Shown: positions 42,416-50,718 of the stretch, piece by piece
Position numbering within the stretch: the first letter of the stretch is position 1
How the letters are laid out: every line of letters begins with the position of its first letter
DNA from: Dorea phocaeensis
GTDB lineage: Bacteria; Bacillota; Clostridia; Lachnospirales; Lachnospiraceae
Reading direction: 5' to 3'
DNA: 64,000 nucleotides
Assembly: GCF_900240315.1 (NCBI RefSeq)
Contig: NZ_OEPZ01000002.1
Coordinates: 186,001 to 250,000 of the forward strand
Translations under genes and position numbers: made by a program
Notes under the pieces: model-generated
Databases searched by the model: none
What the model saw: only the letters and a program-made list of their open reading frames with translations
What the model was told of the DNA's origin: nothing

Positions 42416-43843
42416 CTATTCGCTTCGGATTGCTGCCAACGGGCTTAGACGCATCGCTCTTCTTGCAGGGAAGTACCCGGCTGTCACACCTACCAGCACC
42501 GCAAATCCCATAGATAAAAGCACCAGCCACCATGGGATGTAGGAAATATTTCCGTCAAAGCCCATCGCCGCTCCGCTTCCGGTAATAAAGTTAATCACGC
42601 CGGACATTCCAAAGCTTAAGAGGTTGCCGACGGCTCCGCCAATCAAACCAATGGCCGCCGCTTCCACCAGAAACATCGTGCGGATATTGCTAAGCCTGCA
42701 GCCTAACACTTTCATAACGCCAATCTCTTTGGTTCGTTCATAGATCGACATCATCATCGTATTGGCGATTCCGATAGCCGCTACCAATAGAGAGACTGCG
42801 CCGATTCCTCCAAGTACCGCCTGTACAATGGCAAACTGGCTCTTCATCGTTTCCAGATATTCTGTATTGGTCTCCACTTCATAACCCATCCCCCGGATCA
42901 TCTCTGCTACTGCATTCACCTGATCCAGTTCATCTACTTTCACCTGTGCATAAGAATAGCAGAACTCTTTATATGGCTTTCCAGACTTGGTCGTTGGCTG
43001 CCCTGGAATGGCGCGCCCTGCAAATTCTTTCTTTAACATCTGCTTTAACGTATCCAGATCGCAATAAATATTGTAGTAATTTGCATTGTAGGTATCCACA
43101 TCTCCCGCCACAATTCCGCTGGCCATCACCACATGCTTTTCCACCGTCTTCGCCTGCGCCTCACGCCCGGATCCCCCGAAACTCTCTCCTGTATCTGCTC
43201 CGGATCCTCCCAAAGCGCCTCCTGCGCTGTTCTCCTGCTGATTCATATAACCTTCCTGATCCAGAATCATAAAAATCGGATCTTGGGCAAAGTCAATCTC
43301 CGGAAGTTCTCCCGTGTCATAATATCCCTTCCCGCTTCCTTTTTCATAGAACATGGTGGGAATCCCATTTCCATAAACCAAATCAAGATGGCTGGTATTG
43401 GTTTTCGGAAGACTTCCGCTTGCCAGCTCGATATTCTGCGCCTTCAATCCTTCTGGATTCATAGCCACCAGTTCCCCATATCCTTCGTACTTTCCTTTCA
43501 AAAACATTACCTGTGTAGAATATACCGGTGTTACAAAGGTCACGTGAGGAAGTTTTTCTAGTTCCTCAATGGTGTCGTCTTTCACATATTTTTCCGACTC
43601 TTTCTCCTGATCCCCTGAATACATCATGGTGTCTCCGGCCTGTTTGCCGCGTACCTTTACCATCGTAAGGCCGCCCGACTGTTCTACCTCCCTGTATAGG
43701 GATTCCTGCATGCCAAGTCCCAACGAAATCATAACAACAATGGACGCTGTTCCGATTACCACGCCCAAAATCGTAAGAAAGGTCCGAAGCTTTCTTCGGC
43801 GAAGATTGCTAATGCTCATCCTCAGAAGGTCTATCCAACTCAT
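42416..43843 (-). CDS. ABC transporter permease, MacB/FtsX type
   Basis: 475 residues. One N-terminal membrane span (about 20-42), a long extracellular MacB-type domain to about residue 345, then three spans with the FtsX fold ('LGGIGAVSLLVAAIGIANTM', 'MSIYERTKEIGVMKVLGCRL'), ending 'RAMRLSPLAAIRSE'. The extracellular domain has a Gly/Ser-rich low-complexity insert around 205-225. Overlaps the upstream exported-protein gene by 35 bp, and is the last gene of the three-gene operon. Confidence 0.9.
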   Translation of the reverse strand: MSWIDLLRMSISNLRRRKLRTFLTILGVVIGTASIVVMISLGLGMQESLYREVEQSGGLTMVKVRGKQAGDTMMYSGDQEKESEKYVKDDTIEELEKLPHVTFVTPVYSTQVMFLKGKYEGYGELVAMNPEGLKAQNIELASGSLPKTNTSHLDLVYGNGIPTMFYEKGSGKGYYDTGELPEIDFAQDPIFMILDQEGYMNQQENSAGGALGGSGADTGESFGGSGREAQAKTVEKHVVMASGIVAGDVDTYNANYYNIYCDLDTLKQMLKKEFAGRAIPGQPTTKSGKPYKEFCYSYAQVKVDELDQVNAVAEMIRGMGYEVETNTEYLETMKSQFAIVQAVLGGIGAVSLLVAAIGIANTMMMSIYERTKEIGVMKVLGCRLSNIRTMFLVEAAAIGLIGGAVGNLLSFGMSGVINFITGSGAAMGFDGNISYIPWWLVLLSMGFAVLVGVTAGYFPARRAMRLSPLAAIRSE

Positions 43844-45335
43844 CCAGCAATCCCTCCTCTTCCATCGTAAGGCGCGCCTTCTTTTTCTTCTTGATTACAA
43901 ACACCACTGCCAGAATCACGACCAAAGCCGCCAACAGTACAACCAGAAGAACCGGGAATCCCGAAGACGTCTCTTCCGGCATCATAGTCTCGGCCGGCAT
44001 CTCTTCTTCCACAGCGTCTAACACCTCCAGCTGAAAGTCTTTCGTAGTCTTAGAAATATTTCCAGACTCGTCCTCGTAGCTGACTGTCATAGTCACCTTG
44101 CCGGGACCCTTGCCCGCCTTCTTTCCTTCCAGCATCGCATCGATTGATGCTGTCGCTCCGGATTCTACATTGCCAATAAAGACTTCTTCCTTTTCAATGC
44201 AAGCTCCTTCAAATACCGCCTTCAGATTGTAAAGCTTAATCCGTCCCAGATTATAAAGGCTGCACATGACGTTGGCTTCCTCGCCAACCGCAATGCTCTC
44301 CGGGCTGATCTCGAAGTCGCTAAATTCAAACCGCGCATCCTGTTTCACCGGAATTGATACGGACGACGCCGCTTCAATCTGCTGCGCATTGGCATCTTCA
44401 TACTTCATATTCAGTTCCATGCTGTACGGCTTCTGCAGAAGATCCGCTTTGGCATTCAGCTGAATGGAAATGTCTGCCGTCCCGCCCGCTGCAATTCCTT
44501 CCAAGTAGACAGAGCTTGATCCGGAAGTGGGAAGAAATGCCGGCGCTGTACTCTGCTCATCTTTGCCTTCGGTCGGCGCCTCCATATCAAAGAGCATATT
44601 GCTGACTCTCATGGTCTTGGATGTATTTTTCAAATGAATCGTCAGAGTAAAGTCACTCCCCGCACGAACCTCTGCCGGATCCGTGGTAAATCCTGTCACA
44701 ATCACTCGCGGCACAGCGCCATTTCCGCTGGCACCGCCGCTGTAGGATGCACCTCCATTACTGAATCCTCCTGCATCAGCAGATAAAAGATCATAGTCTG
44801 CGCCTCCCTGGCTTCCTCCGCCAATACTCTGCTGCTCATTTCCAGAACCATCCTGTCCGCCGGATGGCTTTTCTGCTTCCGGTTTCGCCGTCGTATTAAC
44901 ATAAAATTTCTTCTCTGTCAGCACACCGTCCGCCGAAGCAACCAAAAAACGAATCGTATATCTCGCTGTCGGCACGTCTTCCCTTTGAACAAATGTAAAT
45001 GCAACATCCCTGGCCTCTCCCGGCTGCAGACTTCCAATCTCCTGTCGGTAATCCTGCACCTGGGTCTGGAACGGCCAATCCTGTCCGCCTTCTCCAAGGT
45101 CTGGAGCTACTGCTATCTGTTCAATCGGGGCAGACGTCTCATTGGTCACCGTCAACACCCACTCACGGCTCTCTCCCGCCTGATAAGTCGGAACCGTATT
45201 TTCCTTGGAAACAATACTTACCTTTCCCGCCTTCTTCCCCGTCTCTGCTGCATGAGACGCAAGTCCCGGCATTAGCGCGCTTCCTGCCAGCACTGCCGAA
45301 AATAATACTGCTGCTGCCTTCTTCCATGTTTTCAT
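43809..45335 (-). CDS. Exported COG1361-like protein with C-terminal anchor
   Basis: 508 residues. Signal peptide MKTWKKAAAVLFSAVLAGSA (cleavage around residue 30, after SHA), several Ig-like/CARDB-type domains ('GEDRAGSDFTLTIHLKNTSK'-like 'AGSDFTLTIHLKNTSKTMRV', 'VGEEANVMCSLYNLGRIKLY'), a Ser/Gly-rich linker (about 155-205), then a C-terminal membrane span 'FPVLLVVLLAALVVILAVVF' and a cytoplasmic basic tail. Likely an extracytoplasmic adaptor or binding partner for the MacB-type permease next to it. Length and order match a known Clostridia ABC arrangement. Confidence 0.8.
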   Translation of the reverse strand: MKTWKKAAAVLFSAVLAGSALMPGLASHAAETGKKAGKVSIVSKENTVPTYQAGESREWVLTVTNETSAPIEQIAVAPDLGEGGQDWPFQTQVQDYRQEIGSLQPGEARDVAFTFVQREDVPTARYTIRFLVASADGVLTEKKFYVNTTAKPEAEKPSGGQDGSGNEQQSIGGGSQGGADYDLLSADAGGFSNGGASYSGGASGNGAVPRVIVTGFTTDPAEVRAGSDFTLTIHLKNTSKTMRVSNMLFDMEAPTEGKDEQSTAPAFLPTSGSSSVYLEGIAAGGTADISIQLNAKADLLQKPYSMELNMKYEDANAQQIEAASSVSIPVKQDARFEFSDFEISPESIAVGEEANVMCSLYNLGRIKLYNLKAVFEGACIEKEEVFIGNVESGATASIDAMLEGKKAGKGPGKVTMTVSYEDESGNISKTTKDFQLEVLDAVEEEMPAETMMPEETSSGFPVLLVVLLAALVVILAVVFVIKKKKKARLTMEEEGLLDELDRPSEDEH

Positions 45336-45337
45336 CT

Positions 45338-46042
45338 CTACTCTTCCTCCGTCCTGATTCTGTTGTCGTCAATCTTCAATATTTTCCCATCGCGAATATG
45401 GAATACCCGGTCTGCATATTCCGCCAAGTGCGCATCATGTGTAACCATTACGAGCGTTCGTTTCTGTTCCCGAACTACCTGCTGCATCAGACTCATCACC
45501 TCTTCGGATGTGTGAGAATCTAAGTTCCCGGTAGGCTCGTCAGCAAAAATGATCTTCGGATCCACCACAAGCGCTCTGGCCACACCAACTCTTTGCTGCT
45601 GCCCGCCTGACATCTGTTTTGGCAAATGTTTTTTATGCTTTCCAAGCTTAACCAGATCCAGCATTGCATCCGCTTTTTTCATCCGCACATTCCTGGGCAC
45701 CCCACGAAAGCTAAGCGGGAGTGCAACATTTTCCACTGCGTTCATCGTCCCCATCAGATGAAACGACTGAAAAATAAAGCCAATATTCTCCCGCCGGAAT
45801 GCAACCAGCTGCTCCTCATTTAACTTCTCGATATGGCGGTCTGCGATAACCACTTCGCCTTTGGTGGGCTTCTCCAGCCCCGCCAGCATGTTTAGGAGTG
45901 TGGATTTCCCAGAACCGGAAGTACCGACAATGGCACAGAATTCCCCCTCGTAAATCTGAAAGTCCAAACCGTCCAGCGCATGCACCACTTCATCGCCGAC
46001 CCGGTACAGCTTATATAAATCTTTTACTTTGATTACCGTCTT
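45338..46042 (-). CDS. ABC transporter ATPase, LolD/MacB type
   Basis: 234 residues from MKTVIKVKDLYKLYRVGDEV. Walker A '[20 protein letters not shown]', signature '[20 protein letters not shown]', Walker B '[19 protein letters not shown]', H-loop 'LVMVTHDA'. First gene of the operon with the exported protein and the permease. The three together make a MacB-like mechanotransmission or export unit. Confidence 0.92.
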   Translation of the reverse strand, partial: KTVIKVKDLYKLYRVGDEVVHALDGLDFQIYEGEFCAIVGTSGSGKSTLLNMLAGLEKPTKGEVVIADRHIEKLNEEQLVAFRRENIGFIFQSFHLMGTMNAVENVALPLSFRGVPRNVRMKKADAMLDLVKLGKHKKHLPKQMSGGQQQRVGVARALVVDPKIIFADEPTGNLDSHTSEEVMSLMQQVVREQKRTLVMVTHDAHLAEYADRVFHIRDGKILKIDDNRIRTEEE

Positions 46043-46128
46043 CATGGCGCCCTCCTCTCGTCTTTTCATCATAGAGGATAAAAGGAAATTCTTTTGGTAG
46101 AGATTATGAAGTTTTTCTTAAAATTATG

Positions 46129-46151
46129 AAAGGCCGCTTACGCGACCCTTT
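46129..46151 (-). terminator. Terminator after the ECF/ABC operon permease
   Basis: AAAGGGTCGC, loop GTAA, GCGGCCTTT with one bulge on the minus strand, just beyond the permease stop. Confidence 0.6.
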
Positions 46152-46152
46152 C

Positions 46153-47301
46153 CTAACGACCCGTTACCTGGTACCGTTTATAGAACTGATATCCGAGAAC
46201 CGTCACTGCCACCGAAATCGTAAGCCACAGAACCGGAACCACTTGCCATTTGTATAGATACTCCCCAAAAGCCGGAACCATCCTTACATTCAAGAGTCCC
46301 CAGGACGTTACATTCTGAGGTACGTAATCCCAAAGCTGGGACAGCACCCGGTATTGCTCCGGAACATTCACAAAAAAGGTGACGATCAGAAAACCTACTA
46401 TGATCGCCATTGGCGCTGCCGGATTTTTCAGCTTCTCCGAGAGGAACATTGCAACTGCTCCATGGAGAACTCCCGCCAATACACACATGCCGAACATCAT
46501 AAGGAACACCTGCCCTACGGTAAGAGCGAAAGAAACATCCGGCTGTGTCAGCTGAATCGGTGCGCCAAATCCTTCCGTTCCTTCTACGATCAGAGACGGC
46601 AATGCAGACACCAGGCACAAAAGCATACTGGTTATCACTGAAAAAGAAAGCCCGGTAAAAATCTTCACCCCGTAAAGAGTCCTTTTCCCAAGATTCGTAC
46701 ACAAGGTCAACTGATCCGTCTTCAGGCTGTGTTCATCGCCGAAAATGGCAGGAATACAAACAGCTGCCAGCAAAGTCTGCAAAAGCGCAGATACCATCAT
46801 CATTCTGGTTGCCTTGTCATACCCTCCTGTCGGCTCATAGATAAATGGCTTTGTAATGGTATCCTCCAGTTTCTGAAAATACTCTTTTTCCTCCTTATTC
46901 AAATGATAAATCTCCCATTCCTTCTGCACATTGGCAAGCCGCTTCTCATACAGGCTTTGCTCTGTCAGACTCTGTACGTCATACTGCTCCATCTGCATCA
47001 TCCCAACAGTATCCGTGATTTTTCCGCCCACACTGTCCGGATTTTCCTTCAGACGGCTTAGAAACGCTTCATCAATGGACGTTCCCGCCAATTCCTTATC
47101 TTCTTCCCGAATTCTGGTCATCCATTGGTATCCGGACATTTTCTCCTCTTTCCCATCGACTTCTTTCGTAAACGTCGCAAAATAGGTCACACTGGACATT
47201 AGAAAGCAGATACCCGAAAGCACCACAAACATTACCCAGACCATTTTCTTCTGAAAAATTTTCTTATATTCATACTTGGTTAACATCCAAAAATTACGCA
47301 T
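46153..47301 (-). CDS. ABC transporter permease (ABC-2 type)
   Basis: 382 residues from MRNFWMLTKYEYKKIFQKKM (site GGAGGTGGAATAGC). One span near the N-terminus ('VWVMFVVLSGICFLMSSVTY'), a long extracellular region to about residue 190, then five spans ('TLLAAVCIPAIFGDEHSLKT', 'GMCVLAGVLHGAVAMFLSEK'). No solute specificity is evident. It starts only 2 bp before the end of the preceding ATPase gene. Confidence 0.85.
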   Translation of the reverse strand: MRNFWMLTKYEYKKIFQKKMVWVMFVVLSGICFLMSSVTYFATFTKEVDGKEEKMSGYQWMTRIREEDKELAGTSIDEAFLSRLKENPDSVGGKITDTVGMMQMEQYDVQSLTEQSLYEKRLANVQKEWEIYHLNKEEKEYFQKLEDTITKPFIYEPTGGYDKATRMMMVSALLQTLLAAVCIPAIFGDEHSLKTDQLTLCTNLGKRTLYGVKIFTGLSFSVITSMLLCLVSALPSLIVEGTEGFGAPIQLTQPDVSFALTVGQVFLMMFGMCVLAGVLHGAVAMFLSEKLKNPAAPMAIIVGFLIVTFFVNVPEQYRVLSQLWDYVPQNVTSWGLLNVRMVPAFGEYLYKWQVVPVLWLTISVAVTVLGYQFYKRYQVTGR

Positions 47302-47302
47302 G

Positions 47303-48001
47303 CTATTCCACCTCCCCGAACTGCTCCAGATAAAAGTGTTCCAGATCTCCTCCCACTTCATAAGGGGTTCCGTCAAAGATCAACTGTCCATCCTTCATCA
47401 TCAGAATCCGATCTGCGATATGTTCAATGTCTAAGACGATATGCGTGGACAAAATCACAATATTCCGCTCTCCAAGCTCTGCAATCAAATCTCGAAAACG
47501 TACCCGTTCTTTGGGATCAAGTCCCGCCGTCGGCTCATCCAAAATCAAAAGTTTGGGCCGATTCAAAAGTGCCTGCGCAATTCCCAGGCGCTGCTTCATT
47601 CCACCCGAATAAGTCTTTACCTTCTTGCCTGCTACACTTTCCAACCCTACCAGATTCAATAATTCCCGACAGCGCTTCTTTGCGCTGTTCTTATCAAGCC
47701 CTTTAAGCGCCGCCATATACATCAGGAAATCTTTCCCCGTAAAATTCGGATAATAACCAAAATCCTGCGGCAGATATCCAAGTGCTTTGCGGTATTCCTC
47801 ACTGGAAACGTCAAAGCCGTCCAACGACACGCTTCCGCCTGTGGGTTTTAAAATGCCGCACAGCATCCGCATCAGCGTCGTCTTTCCTGCTCCGTTAGCC
47901 CCCAGAAGTCCGTATACTCCAGGCGTCAGCTTCCGGCTAATGCGATCCACGGCAATTTTACTTCCGTACTGTTTTTTCAGTCTGTCTATTATTAATTCCA
48001 T
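47303..48001 (-). CDS. ABC transporter ATPase
   Basis: 232 residues from MELIIDRLKKQYGSKIAVDR. Walker A 'GLLGANGAGKTTLMRML', signature 'VKTYSGGMKQRLGIAQALLN', Walker B 'LLILDEPTAGLDPKERVRF'. CcmA/DrrA-like, partner of the ABC-2 permease at 46153. Its start overlaps the upstream membrane protein gene by 10 bp. Confidence 0.92.
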   Translation of the reverse strand: MELIIDRLKKQYGSKIAVDRISRKLTPGVYGLLGANGAGKTTLMRMLCGILKPTGGSVSLDGFDVSSEEYRKALGYLPQDFGYYPNFTGKDFLMYMAALKGLDKNSAKKRCRELLNLVGLESVAGKKVKTYSGGMKQRLGIAQALLNRPKLLILDEPTAGLDPKERVRFRDLIAELGERNIVILSTHIVLDIEHIADRILMMKDGQLIFDGTPYEVGGDLEHFYLEQFGEVE

Positions 48002-48741
48002 TGCAATTCCTCCGATTGTCTGATAAATTGATATACTTCTCTTCCCGCAAGGACAGCTCCTGACACAAGAAGCAGCGTCCACACGCCCGCTCCTGCCAGG
48101 TCAAACATAGAAACATTCATAATTCCAAACGTCATGCATGCCCCGCTGACGATCACTGCCGTTCCAACACAAAGAGAATGACTCTCCCTGCCATGCATTT
48201 TTCGAATCATCAAAAACATAACAAACACTGTAGAAAGCCATGGCAGAAGAATATGGATCCCAATCTCCAGTATTGCTTCCCTCCTGATCGTGTACAGAAA
48301 CGGCATCAGCAAAAGTAATAAACACAATTGGAAAAGCCCCAGCGCTCCCAGCCTCGCCAAGAGAATATACTTCACCGAAAAACGCGACGCAAGCTCTAAT
48401 TCTTCCATTCTATATCTTGTTGAACGCAGACCTTCTGCTACCACCATCAATGCCAGATACGGTACAAATGCCGACAGTCCCCAAAGTGTCCTGCCCTTCA
48501 CAGATTGTTCTGCCACAATCACTGCCGCAAAAAATAGCACTGACACCAGCCAATTCCATTTGCGGATATAGCCAATCTGTATTCCTAAGACCTTCCAGCA
48601 AGACAGTTCCTCTTCTTGCCGCCACTCCTCCTTCTCCATTCTCTCTATCTTCTGAAGAAACGCTTCCTTCCCCTGAGGTACCGGGGCCTCGTAGATCATC
48701 TTCATTTGTGATTTCAACTGTGACTTTAACCGTCGTTTCAA
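47992..48741 (-). CDS. Membrane protein, possible anti-sigma or ABC partner
   Basis: 249 residues. N-terminal 55 residues soluble and charged, then five to six spans ('WNWLVSVLFFAAVIVAEQSV', 'YLALMVVAEGLRSTRYRMEE', 'LFQLCLLLLLMPFLYTIRRE'). The start overlaps the sigma factor stop by 4 bp. The layout (sigma gene, then short cytosolic domain plus spans) suggests an anti-sigma factor, but sequence similarity was not recognised. Confidence 0.65.
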   Translation of the reverse strand: MKRRLKSQLKSQMKMIYEAPVPQGKEAFLQKIERMEKEEWRQEEELSCWKVLGIQIGYIRKWNWLVSVLFFAAVIVAEQSVKGRTLWGLSAFVPYLALMVVAEGLRSTRYRMEELELASRFSVKYILLARLGALGLFQLCLLLLLMPFLYTIRREAILEIGIHILLPWLSTVFVMFLMIRKMHGRESHSLCVGTAVIVSGACMTFGIMNVSMFDLAGAGVWTLLLVSGAVLAGREVYQFIRQSEELQWN

Positions 48742-49220
48742 TGCTCTCTCCCCTTTCCCATGATATCTTCCAGCCTCCCTAAAACGGATTTCAGCTTTCT
48801 GTGTACTGCAAATCTTGAAATCCCCAGAATTTTCGCAATATCCGTCACCGATACGTCATTAACATACCGCCATACGAGCAGCTCCTGTTCTTCGATCTCC
48901 AACTGCTGCACGGCTTCCCTTAAATCCAGCGTGTCAATCAGATATTCCTCGCCCGACTTATCTTCAGCCGAAGACGAAAGCAGCCGTTCATATTCGTCTG
49001 GTAAAGCTTCTTCTTTGTTTCTTCTATAATAATCTGTGCACAGATTCCGGGCGATGGTATATAGATAAGCCAGACATTTCCCAACCTCCCGGTAAGATTT
49101 GTTTTCCAAAAAACGAAGGAAGGCTTCCTGCGTCAGATCTTCCGCCGTCTGACGATGCCGCACATGCATGTAACAGTAGCGGTAAATCTTATCATATTGT
49201 TCTTCTATGTTGTAATCCAT
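48738..49220 (-). CDS. ECF-type RNA polymerase sigma factor
   Basis: 160 residues from MDYNIEEQYDKIYRYCYMHV (AAAGGAGGG, spacing 8). Region 2: 'TAEDLTQEAFLRFLENKSYR'. Region 4: 'VNDVSVTDIAKILGISRFAV'. First gene of an operon with the membrane protein and the ABC transporter, so it may regulate its own operon. Confidence 0.88.
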   Translation of the reverse strand: MDYNIEEQYDKIYRYCYMHVRHRQTAEDLTQEAFLRFLENKSYREVGKCLAYLYTIARNLCTDYYRRNKEEALPDEYERLLSSSAEDKSGEEYLIDTLDLREAVQQLEIEEQELLVWRYVNDVSVTDIAKILGISRFAVHRKLKSVLGRLEDIMGKGREH

Positions 49221-49381
49221 GGATGTTTTGAGCCCTCCTTTCATAGGGTTTAACGGATTGGGGCGGGGATGTGTGCGGGGAAATGGAAAGTTTTATATTC
49301 TAATTTTTTGAGGCTGTCACTTTGATATGCCAAAAGCGACAGCCTCAAGAAATATTTTTTCAAGTTATAAATGATCTATTA

Positions 49382-49444
49382 TTATTTGCTTAACCATAAG
49401 AAAATGCCGGCATCCAAAAGGCTGTTCAATAAAATCTTTTCCAT
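49382..49444 (-). CDS. Small hydrophobic peptide, 20 aa
   Basis: MEKILLNSLLDAGIFLWLSK. Site GGAGGG is 10 bp before the ATG; an in-frame ATG eight codons upstream has no such site. The promoter TTTACT-17-TATAAT (49487-49492 and 49510-49515, minus strand) is built into the edge of the 41-bp palindrome. The amphipathic hydrophobic peptide could be a signal, toxin or leader peptide. No family recognised. Confidence 0.4.
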   Translation of the reverse strand: MEKILLNSLLDAGIFLWLSK

Positions 49445-49486
49445 CTTCTTCTCACCCTCCAAACTCATTCTTGAAATTCTACATAA

Positions 49487-49515
49487 ATTATAAAGCAGTC
49501 ATTTCAAAAAGTAAA
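49487..49515 (-). promoter_or_regulatory. Promoter of the 20-aa peptide
   Basis: Minus strand TTTACT (49510-49515), 17 bp, TATAAT (49487-49492). The -35 lies inside palindrome copy 1; the corresponding site in copy 2 has no -10 box. Confidence 0.55.
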
Positions 49516-49535
49516 ATTTCCCTTGAAATAACTGC
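49495..49535. repeat. 41-bp palindromic repeat, copy 1
   Basis: GCAGTCATTTCAA / TTGAAATAACTGC with 15 bp between. 39 of 41 bases are the same as copy 2 (50639-50679), and the identity continues a little outside (AAA before, TCCA after). It flanks the DUF3990 gene pair with copy 2. Confidence 0.9.
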
Positions 49536-49570
49536 CTCCATATTGTTTCCGTATTCCCATTCACCCAATA

Positions 49571-50041
49571 TTAAAATCCACCGTTTTGATAAGCTCTTGC
49601 AATCACATATGATGGTTCATAAAACGCACTGCAATTATAATTATCTATCGTATCGCAAATTTCATTATTATACACACGGATCATTCCATCTACATAATCT
49701 TCTTCCGGAACTAATGTATCAGAAATAAGTCTCTGATATACTTTTCCCATTTCTAAAGCTGTAGGTATTTTTTCTGCCAGTTCCTTATCAACCGCTGTAA
49801 TATCAAAATCACCTTCTGCTAAAGCATATTCTTCAATCCAGTCATCTTCAACTTGCAAAGGATTTTCACAGTGAAGCACGTTTGCTACGCTGATCAAATG
49901 CTCTAATGCTTCCTTTCCAATTGTATTTACCACATATTTATTTTTCTGATGAATTCTACGAGCAACACGTTCAATCATATAGCAGATAAAATACAAATCA
50001 TTTATCTTTATTTCTTCATCTGGGAAATACTTATTTGTCAT
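49571..50041 (-). CDS. Partner of DUF3990 protein, probable antitoxin
   Basis: 156 residues from MTNKYFPDEEIKINDLYFIC. The start overlaps the DUF3990 stop as ATGA. Mostly helical, acidic; motifs 'CYMIERVARRIHQKNKYVVN', 'VANVLHCENPLQVEDDWIEE', 'TALEMGKVYQRLISDTLVPE' and the C-terminus 'EPSYVIARAYQNGGF'. No named domain could be assigned. Translational coupling and place behind a toxin-type gene suggest an antitoxin or effector partner. Confidence 0.75.
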   Translation of the reverse strand: MTNKYFPDEEIKINDLYFICYMIERVARRIHQKNKYVVNTIGKEALEHLISVANVLHCENPLQVEDDWIEEYALAEGDFDITAVDKELAEKIPTALEMGKVYQRLISDTLVPEEDYVDGMIRVYNNEICDTIDNYNCSAFYEPSYVIARAYQNGGF

Positions 50042-50499
50042 AACGTTACGCTCCCTTCGTAATGCAAAGTTTGTAATGCCTCTTCTGTACAAAAAACAAT
50101 CTGATGCGTAGGATATTTAAACTTAACCAAAGCCCAGAAAGCCTCTTTCGAAATATTTCCGGCAACATAGTCCTCTACGTAATCCCAAATCTGATCGTCT
50201 GCCATAGGCCCTTCCACAATATCATATGCATGCATCTGGCCTCTGCGACAATCCACAACAAACTCAAGCCATTCTTCCGTCATCTCAGGAAAGCAAAGAA
50301 GCTTAAGCTTTGGATTTTCAGCATAACTATAGTTGTTTACAACAGATGCTCCCTTTTTTGTTAACGCCCATCGTTTGGCTTGCTTTTCAATATTCGTACA
50401 ATAAAATCCATATCCAAAATCCTTATAGTGACCATTAACGAGAATTTTCGGATTCGGCACTTCTACATTACTACCATGATAAATAATATTGTTTTCCAT
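50038..50499 (-). CDS. DUF3990 protein, ADP-ribosyltransferase-like
   Basis: 153 residues. DUF3990 pattern: 'IIYHGSNVEVPNPKILVNGH' (YHGS at 7-10), 'YKDFGYGFYCTNIEKQAKRW', 'EEWLEFVVDCRRGQMHAYDI', 'VEGPMADDQIWDYVEDYVAG', and 'THQIVFCTEEALQTLHYEG'. The fold belongs to the ADP-ribosyltransferase group, in which the H-Y/F-E/Q residues sit in these blocks. Such proteins occur as toxins in two-gene modules. Its own promoter TTGTTA-17-TAAGAT lies at 50583-50611 (minus strand). Confidence 0.8.
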   Translation of the reverse strand: MENNIIYHGSNVEVPNPKILVNGHYKDFGYGFYCTNIEKQAKRWALTKKGASVVNNYSYAENPKLKLLCFPEMTEEWLEFVVDCRRGQMHAYDIVEGPMADDQIWDYVEDYVAGNISKEAFWALVKFKYPTHQIVFCTEEALQTLHYEGSVTL

Positions 50500-50582
50500 T
50501 ATGCTTTCTCCTTACTTTCTGCCATGTAGCATCTGTTGCTCCATTGTCACGAACTTGTTACTTCGTTCTCTAATATGTCTCC

Positions 50583-50611
50583 ATCTTAGCATGTATATAC
50601 AAAAATAACAA
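50583..50611 (-). promoter_or_regulatory. Promoter of the DUF3990 module
   Basis: Minus strand TTGTTA (50606-50611), 17 bp, TAAGAT (50583-50588). It lies between palindrome copy 2 and the gene, so the module carries its own promoter. Confidence 0.6.
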
Positions 50612-50638
50612 GAAAACCAGCCTTTAAAAAAGGGCAAA

Positions 50639-50679
50639 GCAGTCATTTCAAAAAGTAAAATTCTCCTTGAAATAACTGC
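50639..50679. repeat. 41-bp palindromic repeat, copy 2
   Basis: GCAGTCATTTCAA / TTGAAATAACTGC with 15 bp between. On the minus strand it follows the stop of the permease at 50719 by 39 bp and runs into TTTGCCCTTTTTT, so it also is the intrinsic terminator of that operon. Confidence 0.88.
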
Positions 50680-50718
50680 TTCCAAAACTATTTCTATCTC
50701 ACAGGCTCCTACGCCTCT

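Larger units (their letters stand above)
49221..49570 (-). other. Spacer with inverted repeat, small ORF and palindromic repeat copy 1
   Basis: Contains TTGAGGCTGTC (49309-49319) / GACAGCCTCAA (49338-49348), a perfect 11-bp inverted repeat with weak T tail, then the 20-aa ORF (49382-49444) and the 41-bp palindrome at 49495-49535. Nothing else recognised. Confidence 0.6.
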
